Origin: Limiplasma sp036652695
GTDB taxonomy: Bacteria > Bacillota > Clostridia > Christensenellales > Aristaeellaceae
Direction of reading: 5' to 3'
DNA: 64,000 nucleotides
Assembly (NCBI GenBank): GCA_036652695.1
Contig: JAVVVJ010000008.1
Location: 1-64,000 of the forward strand
Shown here: positions 8,525-16,882 of the stretch, in pieces
How the letters are laid out: every line of letters begins with the position of its first letter
How positions within the stretch are numbered: position 1 is the first letter of the stretch
Notes under the pieces: model-generated
Seen by the model: only the letters and a program-made list of their open reading frames with translations
The model's database searches: none
Told to the model about the DNA's origin: nothing
Program-made: the position numbers and the translations under genes

Positions 8525-9979
8525 TCATTCCAAATCCATATAATGCGAGCCGGGGGTGAGGTCGTATACCACGCGGTTGATGCCGTGTACCTCACGCAGG
8601 ATGCGTTCCGTGGTGCGCTCCAGCAGGTCGAAGGCCAGGCGCGCGGCATTGGCTACGGACTGCCCAGCCTGCAAGGCGCGCAGACAAATGGAATAGCTGT
8701 CGGGCTGATCGGGTGTTTCCACCAGCGAGGCATAGTATTGCCACAGCCGCTTTTCAAAGCCGCTGTTATGGATTTCCTCCGCAAAACACGCGTCGGCGGC
8801 GCGCAGTACGCTTAACCGCTCCTCGGTCACCTTGCCCATGATGCGCAGCGCAAGGCCGCTGGCGGGGAAGGGCTGGCGCTCGGCGAGGCTTGCGGGCAGG
8901 TTGAGCGCGCGCGCAATGCGCCGCACCTCTTCTTTAAAGAGGTCGCGGATCGGCTCGCAGGCACAAAGCTCCGCATCGCCCTTTGCCTCATCGATCTGCG
9001 CGCTTGGCATGAAGCCATAAAGCACGTCGTTGAGGTTGGTGCCCATAACGAGCGTGTGAATATCGGGCGCGAACGTCAATTGCTTCAATAAGATCTGCGT
9101 CATGAGCGATGAGGCGATGCGCTCCTTGTCTGCCGCGCTGGTTACGCCTGAAAGCGCGTGCAAAAACGCCTCCTTGGCATCCACGTAGGCAACCACAAGC
9201 CCCATCGTATCCATGAAGCCGCTGATGACGCTCTGCGTTTCATCCAAGCGGAACAATCCCGTATCCACAAATACGCAGATCAGCCGCTCGCCCACCGCGA
9301 GCTGCGCAAGCTTGGCGCACACGGCGCTGTCAACGCCGCCCGAAACCGCGCAGAGCACGTCCCCCGCCTGCGCCGTGCGGCGGATTTGCGCTACGGCGTG
9401 ATCAATGATCAAATCCTCATCCCAGTCCGCCCGGCACGCGCATAGGTTGACCGCGAAGTTGTACAGGAGCTGCGCCCCGTCCGGGTCATTATGTTCTATG
9501 GGGTATTGCAAGGCGTACAGGGGGAATTGCGCGTGCCGAAAGCCAATCACGCGCTCCGTTGCTGTGGCGAGCGGTAAAAGCTGAGACGGCAAAGTAAAAT
9601 CATAGAGGCCGTGCAGCATCCGCTCGCCGCCGCTGATGGAGGCAAAGAGGGCGGAATCGGTAAGCCCAAGGGTCACATAGCCGCTTGAGACGGCAGGCTC
9701 CGCTGCTTGACCGCCAAAGTGGCGGCAGAGCGCAACCGCCGCGCTGCCTAGCGCAAGCACAGGCACGCCCGCCGTGAGCAGCGCCTCGTCAAGGGCGTGC
9801 AGGGCGTCCGGCACGGTGGATTCTGCCAGCACGATGCCGCGCGGCGCCAGCGCCAGCACCTCTTCTGCCGAAGTGCGCAAGGAGCGTAGCGTGCAGTAAA
9901 CTTGGCGGCAGCGCAAGGTACGCGCGATGAGCCCCGCCAGCTCCGCGTTTTGGCTCAATACGAGAATGGTGTCCTGCAT
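8525..9979 (-). CDS. GMP synthase-like protein with degenerate glutaminase and substrate sites
   Basis: The 484 residues align in order with GuaA: N-terminal glutamine amidotransferase domain (1-180), PP-loop ATPase (about 200-365) and C-terminal dimerisation domain. The PP-loop SGGVDSAV (213-220) and FVDTGLFRL are intact. However the nucleophile-elbow GICYG of GuaA is GVPVLALGSAAV here (71-82, no cysteine), and the FHPE histidine motif is YPIE (159-162), so glutaminase activity should be absent. The QGT(I/L)xPD and KSHHNVGG motifs are MGTNLND (312-318) and IDEAKGDAEL, and the C-terminal KPPATIEWE is replaced by TPGSHYMDLE, so XMP binding is doubtful. Start ATG 9979 has AAGGAGG five bases upstream. 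It is probably an ATP-pyrophosphatase acting on another substrate. Confidence 0.75.
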   Translation of the reverse strand: MQDTILVLSQNAELAGLIARTLRCRQVYCTLRSLRTSAEEVLALAPRGIVLAESTVPDALHALDEALLTAGVPVLALGSAAVALCRHFGGQAAEPAVSSGYVTLGLTDSALFASISGGERMLHGLYDFTLPSQLLPLATATERVIGFRHAQFPLYALQYPIEHNDPDGAQLLYNFAVNLCACRADWDEDLIIDHAVAQIRRTAQAGDVLCAVSGGVDSAVCAKLAQLAVGERLICVFVDTGLFRLDETQSVISGFMDTMGLVVAYVDAKEAFLHALSGVTSAADKERIASSLMTQILLKQLTFAPDIHTLVMGTNLNDVLYGFMPSAQIDEAKGDAELCACEPIRDLFKEEVRRIARALNLPASLAERQPFPASGLALRIMGKVTEERLSVLRAADACFAEEIHNSGFEKRLWQYYASLVETPDQPDSYSICLRALQAGQSVANAARLAFDLLERTTERILREVHGINRVVYDLTPGSHYMDLE

Positions 9980-10140
9980 GGCGCCCTCCTTGAATTCACC
10001 CATAGCGGGAATGATTCATTGTTTGTGAAACGCAAAATGAAGCTTATCGTTTTGTATTCTGCGTCGCAAATTCAAAAACCTGCAAGCGCTGTTAAGAATT
10101 TCGTAACGAATTTGCACGAAAAGTGTTACAAGTAAGCGGA

Positions 10141-10409
10141 AAAACCGTCAACGGGACGCAGCGCTGATACGTCGTTATCCAAGGGGGAAACCCCCGCCGC
10201 TCCCGGCGCTGGGAAAGTCCATGCCCGCGGCCTTGCGGAAGTGGGATGCCGCGAGGCTTGCGGACTGGCACTTTTCCAGCCCGGTGGCGGTAGTGCGGGA
10301 AGGAACGCGGCTGGAGGCTAAAAAGCGCCGCCTTCCAAGCCCCTGTCTACGGGCTCTGCTCTTAGGCAACCCATTTGCCCGTGGGTGGCAGCACCGGAAA
10401 AAACAGGGG
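10141..10409. other. strongly structured non-coding region upstream of the propeller-protein promoter
   Basis: No convincing gene lies between 9979 and 10594. The stretch holds nested stems: a GGGGG/CCCCC hairpin at 10183-10195, a long imperfect stem joining about 10194-10218 with 10267-10290 (GCTGGGAAAGT with ACTTTTCCAGC), two small CCGC/GCGG hairpins within it, a GGAAGG/CCTTCC stem at about 10298-10336, and an outer CCCCTGT/ACAGGGG pair at about 10340 and 10403. It may be a structured RNA on either strand or decayed repeat DNA; no known RNA family matches throughout. Confidence 0.4.
10337..10378 (+). repeat. degenerate copy of the 24.5-kb intergenic repeat
   Basis: About 30 of 43 aligned positions match the repeat at 24513-24554, including the blocks GGGCT, TTAGG and CCCATTT in the same order and spacing. 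The match was made by eye. Confidence 0.35.
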
Positions 10410-10438
10410 TTGTAGACTTTGCTGTTTGTTGGTATAAT
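10410..10438 (+). promoter_or_regulatory. sigma-A type promoter of the propeller-protein operon
   Basis: TTGTAG at 10410-10415 and TATAAT at 10433-10438 are 17 bases apart. The consensus -10 and ideal spacing make this a good promoter for the gene starting at 10594. Confidence 0.65.
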
Positions 10439-10593
10439 AAACAGTGGTATACGCTAGGGTTGTATGCCAAAGGCGACACGAGCAAGGACGACTCTTTCGC
10501 AAAACAAGCCATTCCTGCCATCAGGCAGTGCCGCTCGAAAAGGCCGCGGGTTATTTCCTGATCAGAGGAACCAAGGATAAGGAGTGCAAAACA

Positions 10594-13500
10594 TTGAGCG
10601 ATTTCTACCGCTACCAACCCAATCCCAGTGATCCCTACCGCCCCAGCGATCAGCGGGGCGAGGAAGGTGCTTGGGAGCAGGAGCCCTATGCTGATCAGCC
10701 GGGCGAAGGCTATGTGCCCGATGGCAGCGCCTATGGAATGGGCGCGGGTACCTATGCCCCTTATGCTGGCGCACCCGCGCAGCCTGCCGAAAGCTATGAC
10801 GCATGGCATCGGCCCGAAGGCGGCGGCTTTCTTGCAGATGACCCGGCTCCTTTTGGCGCTGGGATGCAGCAGGGCGGTGTGCCGCTGTATGCGCAGAATC
10901 AGCCGATAGACCCCAACTTTCTAGCACAGGGTGACGATGCGCCCACGCGCATTGCGCGTTCGCCTATTGCGCAGCAGGTGGTGAATAAGCGTACCACTGT
11001 GGAGCGCGGCGTCGCTTCGCCTTTTGCGCGCCCCGGCGCGCCCATGCCGACGATGCCCCAGCCCGCGCAATCCGCGCCGCCGCAGCCGATTATGCAGCCT
11101 GTGCAGCCGCCGCAGCCTGCGGTGCATTCCACCGCCCCCAGAGGGGATGTGGAGCCGGATTTGCGCAGAGCGGAAGCCTCCGCGCAATCACCCTTTGCAC
11201 GCCCCGCTGCGCAGCCGCAGCGCGGGGAGACCATGCCCGCCCAGCACGCCGCTGGCGCGGAAGCCCGCGTTGTCAAACGTCAGCCGACGGAGGAAGCGCC
11301 GGTTGCTCCCAAGCCCGCCCAGCAGGGCGAATTGCCGATCCGCCGCCGCCGCATGGATCGCAACAGCACGGAGCCCGCGCATACCGAGCAACCCACGCCC
11401 ATCCCAGCAGCGCCTCCCGCGGGGGACATGCCTGCTTTTGACCCCTTTACCGCGGGCGACAGCGAAATGAACAAGGATGGCGCGAGCACAGCCGCGCACC
11501 TAGGCCGCCGCGAGGCTGTGCCTGGCGGGCGCTATACTGGCGCGCGCACGGCGATGCCCAGCGATGCCGATATGCCGGAGGTTCTCATTCCACCGCAGGA
11601 GATGGATGCCGTTGCGCCGCAGGAGGGCATGCCCGCCCGTCAAGGGCGCTCCATGCCGCCACAGAATCGCCCAGTGAGCCAGCGCCCCGTGGCGCAGAAT
11701 CGGCCCATGGGGCAGCCGCCTATGCCGCAGGGGCGTCCGGCGCAACCTCCCATGCAGCAGGGGCAGCGCCCAATGCCGCAGGGACAGCCGCCGCAGGGCC
11801 GCCGCCCCGCGCCGCAGGGTCAGCCTATGCCGCAGGGGCCGCGCCCCATGGGGCAGCGGCAGCCCGTGCAGGGGCAACGACCGCCGCAGCGCCCCGTTGC
11901 CGTAAATGCGGAAGGCGTGACTGTGGACGAAAACGGCCTCCCCTTGCGCAAGCAAATGCCCAGCTTCAACACCAGCCGCAGGGCGGCGAGCGAGGCGGGT
12001 GGAGCTAAAAACGCCCGCAAGGCCGCGCGTCCGCAGGCCTCGGTGGAGCGTGCGCCGTACGATTTCGAGGATGACGACCAAAACGAGGAACGCCAGCCTC
12101 GCCGTGGGAGGGCATGGCTGACCATTGTAATCGTGCTGGCTGTGCTGGGCGGTTTGATGGCGGGTCTTTGCTTGCCCAACTGGGATAGCTTGGGCGTTGC
12201 TCCGCTGGCTTCCGCGAAAAAAGCCGTGGTAACGGTGTTTGAAAACGTCAAGGGCATGATTATGCCGGATGAGGCTCCGATCAAGAGCTTTGATGCGACC
12301 GCCTCCGAAGCTGCCGCACCGTCCAATGTGATCTTTACCGTGCAGACCTCCAAGAGCGCCATGGGCATTCGCATTGCGGATGACCAAGGCAATACCGTAT
12401 ACAGCCGCACGTATTCCCCCGATTTGGCAAAGACCGGCGAGGTGATTGAGAACAGCAAGGTGCTGATCTGGACGCCGAGCTACGCGCTTCAGGAGGCGTA
12501 TTCGGGTAGCTTTACCGTATATGCCGCCAAAAAGGATGGCACGGAGAGCGAGGGCGTTCGCAGCGCTACCGCGATTGATGTATCCGCGCCTGTGGTGATT
12601 GTGCCGCCCGTGCAGAGCTTTGTGTGCGATACCGAGGCGGGGCAGACGCCCGCGCGCGTCGGGTTTACGCTGGTCACCTCCATGAAGGTGGCGGCGGTGC
12701 GCGTGGTGGATCAGCACAACACCCCCGTGATCAGCATGTACGCTACCGATGCGCCAAGCGAGGACGCAAGCATGCTTGAAAAGGGCGAAACCCGCGAGTG
12801 GAAGCTCTTTGCGGCGGTGAACAGCCCCTATTCGGGCAGCTACATCGCCCAGTATCAAACCGAGGATGGCGATTTGAACTTTATCGATTCGGGCTACAGC
12901 GTCTTTGCAGAGCTGTCCGCAGCCTCCATTCCCCAGCCGCAGCCCGCCGATAACGGTCAGGCTGGCACGGAGGATTCACAGGCTGACCAGACCGACCCGG
13001 ACGCTCAGCAGAACGGCGATAGCGCACAGCAGGACGGTGCGCCAGCCGCAAAGCCCACCGCGGGTCAGACCGCGCAGGGGGACGGCGCACAGGCGGCAGT
13101 TGTGCTCAATGAAACGGAACAGCCGATTGCCACGTCTACGCCTACCGCCACCCCCGAGCCTACCGCTACGCCGGAGCCTACCCCCGCGCCGGTGGCAACC
13201 ACCACGCCCCTGCCCGCGTTAAGCGCGGTGGCGGCAGAAGGTGCGCAGCCCGAGGCGGAGACGGTCAAGCTGAACACAACGCTGTATCAGGATGGGAAGG
13301 GTACGAAATCCTACACGCGCACGCGCACCATCTCCATGCTTAGCCCCTTTACGACCTATGAGGGCGGCAGCGATTACGCCGTGTGGAAGCAGGCGGGTGT
13401 GCTTACCTTCCGCAGCGGTCCCATGCGCCAGAACGCGGCGTACAGCACCGTGGACGTGCAGAACAAGACCCTCACGCAGGTGTGGAGCCAGCCGGTGGGC

Positions 13501-14775
13501 AGCATGAAGATCAACAAGGCCACCGCGTACGGCGTTGTAGCGCCCGGTCAGCCCGTGATTGTGAAATGGCCTACCGAGGTGCGCCAGCGCATGGGCATCA
13601 ACGACGCCGCAAAGGAAACCACTGCGCTTAAAGAGGTCATCGTAGGCGCGCAGGATGGCAAGATTTATTTCTACAACCTCCTCAACGGCGAGGCCACGCG
13701 CGATCCGATTGAGCTGGGCGCGCCCAGCGCGGGCGGCCTGTCCGTAGCCACCAACGGCACGCCGGTGCTTGGCGTAGGGCAGAACTACAGCCGCCTTGCC
13801 TCAAAGACGGTCAAAAACGGCTATCACCTCATTAACCTGCTCAACAACTCCAAGGCAAAGCTCATCGCTTGCGATGGGAAGGACAAAAATAGCAATTACA
13901 CCGGCGTAACCGGCGCGGCACTGTTTGACAGCGCGAGCGGCACAATGGTCTTTGGCAGCCAAAACGGCGTACTGTACACCGTTGAATTGGGCGAGCTGAA
14001 GGAAACGTATGATTACCAAAGTGGCAAGCTCAACCTGAGCACCTCCACGCAGGGCTACAAGACGGTTGCCACCAAGCAGAAAAAAACCAACACCAACATT
14101 GACGCCAGCGTGGCTGCGTACAACAATTACGTATACTATGGCGATCAGGGCGGCATCATGCAGTGCGTAGATATCAATACGCTCACCCCTGTATGGGCGG
14201 TGAACACGGGCGATAACATCGACGCGACCCCCGCGCTGGACGCGGAGGACGAAAGCACCGTTGCGCTCTACACGGGCAACACCATCCTGAACCAAGGCAA
14301 AAAGGGCGTTTGCACCATTCGCCGCCTGAACGCGCTCACTGGCGCGGAGGATTGGAGCTATGTGGTGCCGGAGCTTGCCTATACCACCGAGTACGAAATC
14401 GGCTGCGAAGCCAGCCCGGTCGTTGGGCAGAACGCCATCAGCGATTTGGTCATCTTCACGGTGACCAAGGGCGCGGCGGGTGCGGATGTCATCGCCCTAA
14501 ACAAGAAAAGCGGCACTGTCGCGTGGCAGAGCGCACTAACGGCCAGCGCGGTATCCAGCCCCGTGGCTGTGTACAACGAAAACGGTGACGCGTGGATCAT
14601 TCAGGCACAAAGCGATGGCAGCATTCACCTGATGGATGGCAAGAGCGGCGAGATCGTCAATACGCTCAAGCTGGATGGCGAGATCACCGCTTCGCCGGCA
14701 GTCTATGGGAACCTGCTGGTGATTGGCACCACAGGCAAGGATACTGGCGCCGTGTACTGCATAAAGATCGATTAA
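10594..14775 (+). CDS. large single-pass membrane protein: Pro/Gln-rich tail, TM, Ig-like region, PQQ-like propeller
   Basis: About 1393 residues from TTG 10594, chosen because AAGGAG lies nine bases upstream and the promoter at 10410-10438 would leave a normal leader; an open frame continues upstream without a ribosome site. Residues 1-500 are low-complexity and rich in Pro, Gln, Met and Arg (around 350-430 the unit MPQGQ/RPxPQGQ recurs). One transmembrane helix (AWLTIVIVLAVLGGLMAGL) lies near 507-528. Two related beta-sandwich-like blocks follow (each with the phrase PYSGSY or AYSGSF), then a Thr/Pro/Glu spacer near 845-873 and a C-terminal propeller with repeats such as VWAVNTGD, DWSYVVPE and AWQSALTA. 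I recognise no enzyme site. It precedes plsX by 35 bases. Confidence 0.7.
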   Translation: MSDFYRYQPNPSDPYRPSDQRGEEGAWEQEPYADQPGEGYVPDGSAYGMGAGTYAPYAGAPAQPAESYDAWHRPEGGGFLADDPAPFGAGMQQGGVPLYAQNQPIDPNFLAQGDDAPTRIARSPIAQQVVNKRTTVERGVASPFARPGAPMPTMPQPAQSAPPQPIMQPVQPPQPAVHSTAPRGDVEPDLRRAEASAQSPFARPAAQPQRGETMPAQHAAGAEARVVKRQPTEEAPVAPKPAQQGELPIRRRRMDRNSTEPAHTEQPTPIPAAPPAGDMPAFDPFTAGDSEMNKDGASTAAHLGRREAVPGGRYTGARTAMPSDADMPEVLIPPQEMDAVAPQEGMPARQGRSMPPQNRPVSQRPVAQNRPMGQPPMPQGRPAQPPMQQGQRPMPQGQPPQGRRPAPQGQPMPQGPRPMGQRQPVQGQRPPQRPVAVNAEGVTVDENGLPLRKQMPSFNTSRRAASEAGGAKNARKAARPQASVERAPYDFEDDDQNEERQPRRGRAWLTIVIVLAVLGGLMAGLCLPNWDSLGVAPLASAKKAVVTVFENVKGMIMPDEAPIKSFDATASEAAAPSNVIFTVQTSKSAMGIRIADDQGNTVYSRTYSPDLAKTGEVIENSKVLIWTPSYALQEAYSGSFTVYAAKKDGTESEGVRSATAIDVSAPVVIVPPVQSFVCDTEAGQTPARVGFTLVTSMKVAAVRVVDQHNTPVISMYATDAPSEDASMLEKGETREWKLFAAVNSPYSGSYIAQYQTEDGDLNFIDSGYSVFAELSAASIPQPQPADNGQAGTEDSQADQTDPDAQQNGDSAQQDGAPAAKPTAGQTAQGDGAQAAVVLNETEQPIATSTPTATPEPTATPEPTPAPVATTTPLPALSAVAAEGAQPEAETVKLNTTLYQDGKGTKSYTRTRTISMLSPFTTYEGGSDYAVWKQAGVLTFRSGPMRQNAAYSTVDVQNKTLTQVWSQPVGSMKINKATAYGVVAPGQPVIVKWPTEVRQRMGINDAAKETTALKEVIVGAQDGKIYFYNLLNGEATRDPIELGAPSAGGLSVATNGTPVLGVGQNYSRLASKTVKNGYHLINLLNNSKAKLIACDGKDKNSNYTGVTGAALFDSASGTMVFGSQNGVLYTVELGELKETYDYQSGKLNLSTSTQGYKTVATKQKKTNTNIDASVAAYNNYVYYGDQGGIMQCVDINTLTPVWAVNTGDNIDATPALDAEDESTVALYTGNTILNQGKKGVCTIRRLNALTGAEDWSYVVPELAYTTEYEIGCEASPVVGQNAISDLVIFTVTKGAAGADVIALNKKSGTVAWQSALTASAVSSPVAVYNENGDAWIIQAQSDGSIHLMDGKSGEIVNTLKLDGEITASPAVYGNLLVIGTTGKDTGAVYCIKID

Positions 14776-14810
14776 CGCAAAACGGTTGGTAAACAAAGGA
14801 AGGGTATGTC

Positions 14811-15842
14811 ATGAAGATTTACTTGGACGCAATGGGCGGGGATAACGCTCCGCAGGCGCCCGCCGAGGCTGCGAGGGAGGCGCTGGGGCTTTACCCCGGA
14901 TTGCAGATCGAGCTTGCGGGCCCGCTGGACGAGGTGAAAAAGGCCGTTGACGTAGCCTTTGCAGGCGCGGACGCGGCGCTTCGCGAGCGGCTTACGCTAA
15001 CGGACTGTCCGGAACTGATTGCCAACGGCGAGGCTCCCGTGATGGCCGTGCGCAAGAAAAAGCAAAGCGCGATTGTCGATGGCATGCTAAAGCTGCGCGA
15101 GCGGCAGGTGGACGCGTTTGTATCGTCGGGCAGCACCGGCGCGGTGCTGGCGGGCGGCATGTTCCGCTTGGGGCGCGTTCGGGGCATAGAGCGCCCCGCG
15201 CTTGCCCCGCTCCTGCCCAATGGGAAGGGATATTTCCTGCTGATTGATTGCGGCGCAAATGTCGATTGCCGCCCCGAATACCTGCACCAGTTTGCCATGA
15301 TGGGCAGCGCCTATATGCAAGGCATGCGCGGGGTGAAAAGCCCGCGCATCGGCTTGGTGAACAACGGTGCGGAGGCCGAAAAGGGCTGCGTGCTCACCAA
15401 GGAGGCTTATGAGCTGCTTTCTGCCGATCATCGGCTGAACTTTGTGGGCAATGTGGAGGCGCGCGAAATCACGCACGATAGCGCTGACGTTATCGTCTGC
15501 GATGGGTTTGTGGGCAACATCATCCTAAAGTTCATGGAGGGCGTATCCGGCACGCTGCTGGGCATCATCAAGCGGGAATTGCTGGCTGATACGCGCAGCA
15601 AGCTAAGTGCGCTGCTGGGAAAGCCTGCCTTTAAGCGGGTGAAGAAGCAGCTGGACTATAGCGAGGTTGGCGGCGCGCCGCTGTTGGGCGTGCGCGGCAA
15701 CGTGATCAAGGCGCACGGCTCCTGCAACGGTCACGCGCTTGCCTGTGCGATCAAGCAAGCCGTGATGATGATCGAGGGCGATGTGGTGGGCAAGATCGAA
15801 GCACTCACGATCTGCGCGGAAACTCCCAAGGTTTCCGAATAG
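14811..15842 (+). CDS. plsX: phosphate acyltransferase PlsX
   Basis: PlsX converts acyl-ACP to acyl-phosphate, the first committed step of phospholipid synthesis in most Gram-positive bacteria. The 343-residue product begins MKIYLDAMGGDNAP, the hallmark opening of the family, and carries the conserved SSGSTGAVLAGG and PALAPLLPNGKGYFLLIDCGAN regions. GGAAGGG sits upstream of ATG 14811. It is followed by acpP, rnc, smc and ftsY in the usual Firmicutes order, supporting the name. Its acyl donor would be the ACP encoded 47 bases downstream. Confidence 0.96.
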   Translation: MKIYLDAMGGDNAPQAPAEAAREALGLYPGLQIELAGPLDEVKKAVDVAFAGADAALRERLTLTDCPELIANGEAPVMAVRKKKQSAIVDGMLKLRERQVDAFVSSGSTGAVLAGGMFRLGRVRGIERPALAPLLPNGKGYFLLIDCGANVDCRPEYLHQFAMMGSAYMQGMRGVKSPRIGLVNNGAEAEKGCVLTKEAYELLSADHRLNFVGNVEAREITHDSADVIVCDGFVGNIILKFMEGVSGTLLGIIKRELLADTRSKLSALLGKPAFKRVKKQLDYSEVGGAPLLGVRGNVIKAHGSCNGHALACAIKQAVMMIEGDVVGKIEALTICAETPKVSE

Positions 15843-15889
15843 ATACAGGCTTATGAAGCTATGATTTTTATCGTTAGGAGGGAAATCCC

Positions 15890-16117
15890 ATGGTATTTGA
15901 AAAGGTACGTGATATGATTGCTTCCCAGCTACAGGTGAACGCATCTACCATTACCCTCGCCAGCCGTTTGGTGGAGGATCTCAAGGCGGATAGCGCCAAC
16001 GTGATGGTGATGATTTTGGAGCTGGAAAGCGAGTTTGGGATTGAGGTGGATGACGAGGTCATCCTGCAGCTGAAGACAGTCGGCGATGTGGTGAAGTACA
16101 TCGAGGAGCGCCAATAA
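15890..16117 (+). CDS. acpP: acyl carrier protein
   Basis: A 75-residue acidic four-helix carrier. The phosphopantetheine serine is Ser35 in KADSANVMVMILELE; the motif is DSA rather than the textbook DSL, a variation seen in some Clostridia. Length and the closing DVVKYIEERQ helix fit ACP. AGGAGGG lies before ATG 15890. Position between plsX and rnc is the usual one, so it is taken as the main fatty-acid ACP although a second ACP elsewhere is possible. Confidence 0.93.
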   Translation: MVFEKVRDMIASQLQVNASTITLASRLVEDLKADSANVMVMILELESEFGIEVDDEVILQLKTVGDVVKYIEERQ

Positions 16118-16134
16118 GCTCTTCTCCATCAACA

Positions 16135-16171
16135 GGCGCCCCCGTGCCCGCAATTGCGGGGCGGGGGTGCT
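16135..16171 (+). terminator. GC-rich hairpin between acpP and rnc
   Basis: GGCGCCCCCG/CGGGGGTGCT and GCCCGC/GCGGG arms form a stem of about 15 pairs around AATT. No T-run follows, so it may partially terminate or stabilise the abundant acpP message rather than end the operon. Confidence 0.5.
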
Positions 16172-16214
16172 GTGTTCAGAGCGCTCCCTGCCTGCAAGAA
16201 AGGAACGGATAACC

Positions 16215-16871
16215 ATGCAAGAATTGGAAAAAGCAATCGAATACAGCTTCTGCGATGCCGCAAACCTGAGCATGGCGTTGACGCATCCCTCCACAAATCT
16301 GCCGGATAACCAGAGGCTGGAGTTTCTGGGCGATGCGATTTTGGAGTTTTGCGTCAGCGACATGCTCTATCGTAAATATCCGAGCATTCAAGAGGGTGAA
16401 CTGACCGCGCGGCGCGCGGCGCTGGTTTGCGAGCGAACGCTGAGCATTCTGGCGCGTTCGCTGGGGCTGGGCGGCTGGCTGCTGATGGGGCATGGAGAGG
16501 AGCAGACCGGCGGCCGGGAAAAGCCGAGTATTTTGGCTGACGCGCTGGAGGCGGTGCTTGCCGCCATCTATGTGGACGGCGGGTATGAGGCGGTACGCAC
16601 AGTGATTTTGCGCCTTTTCAGTGAGGATGAAAAGCTGATTGCGTGGCGCGGGCAGGATGAAAAAACAGCGCTACAGGAATATACGCAGGCACACGACCTT
16701 GGGCTGCCGGAATATGCCATTGTGAGCCAAACCGGACCGGATCACAACCGGCGCTTTGTGGCGGAGGTATGCGTGCAGGGCGCGGGCGTGTCGCAGGGCG
16801 AAGGCAACAGCAAGAAAGCGGCGGAGCAGGCCGCCGCGAAGGCCGCGCTCAAGCGCTATCAAGAAAAGTAA
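16215..16871 (+). CDS. rnc: ribonuclease III
   Basis: Double-strand-specific endoribonuclease for rRNA maturation and mRNA turnover. The signature NQRLEFLGDAIL at residues 32-43 carries the catalytic acidic residues, a second acidic cluster is in ILADALEAVLAAIYVDGG, and a double-stranded RNA-binding domain occupies about 150-218 (ALQEYTQ through SKKAAEQAAAKAAL). The start at ATG 16215 has AAAGGA upstream and gives 218 residues, slightly short of but within the family range. The stop overlaps the ribosome site of smc, so the two are translationally close. Confidence 0.95.
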   Translation: MQELEKAIEYSFCDAANLSMALTHPSTNLPDNQRLEFLGDAILEFCVSDMLYRKYPSIQEGELTARRAALVCERTLSILARSLGLGGWLLMGHGEEQTGGREKPSILADALEAVLAAIYVDGGYEAVRTVILRLFSEDEKLIAWRGQDEKTALQEYTQAHDLGLPEYAIVSQTGPDHNRRFVAEVCVQGAGVSQGEGNSKKAAEQAAAKAALKRYQEK

Positions 16872-16882
16872 GGAGGGTGCGA

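Noticed and set aside
8525..9979. Annotating as canonical guaA.
   Set aside because: Several motifs essential for glutaminase activity and XMP binding are replaced.
10208..10260. Resemblance to the RNase P RNA core: GGAAAGTCCATGC followed by CGC and GATGCC, as in Bacillus-type RNA.
   Set aside because: The 3' conserved ACAGAA region and the AAACCCC segment are missing, the stretch is too short, and the GGAAAGT pairs locally with ACTTTTCC instead.
10296..10312. T-box-like GGGAAGGAACGCGG.
   Set aside because: It departs from the GGTGGNACCGCG core, no stem I specifier region is seen, and the downstream gene is neither a synthetase nor an amino-acid gene.
10444..10593. Extending the large membrane protein upstream to GTG 10444.
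   Set aside because: It would start right after the -10 box with no ribosome site; TTG 10594 has AAGGAG at proper distance.
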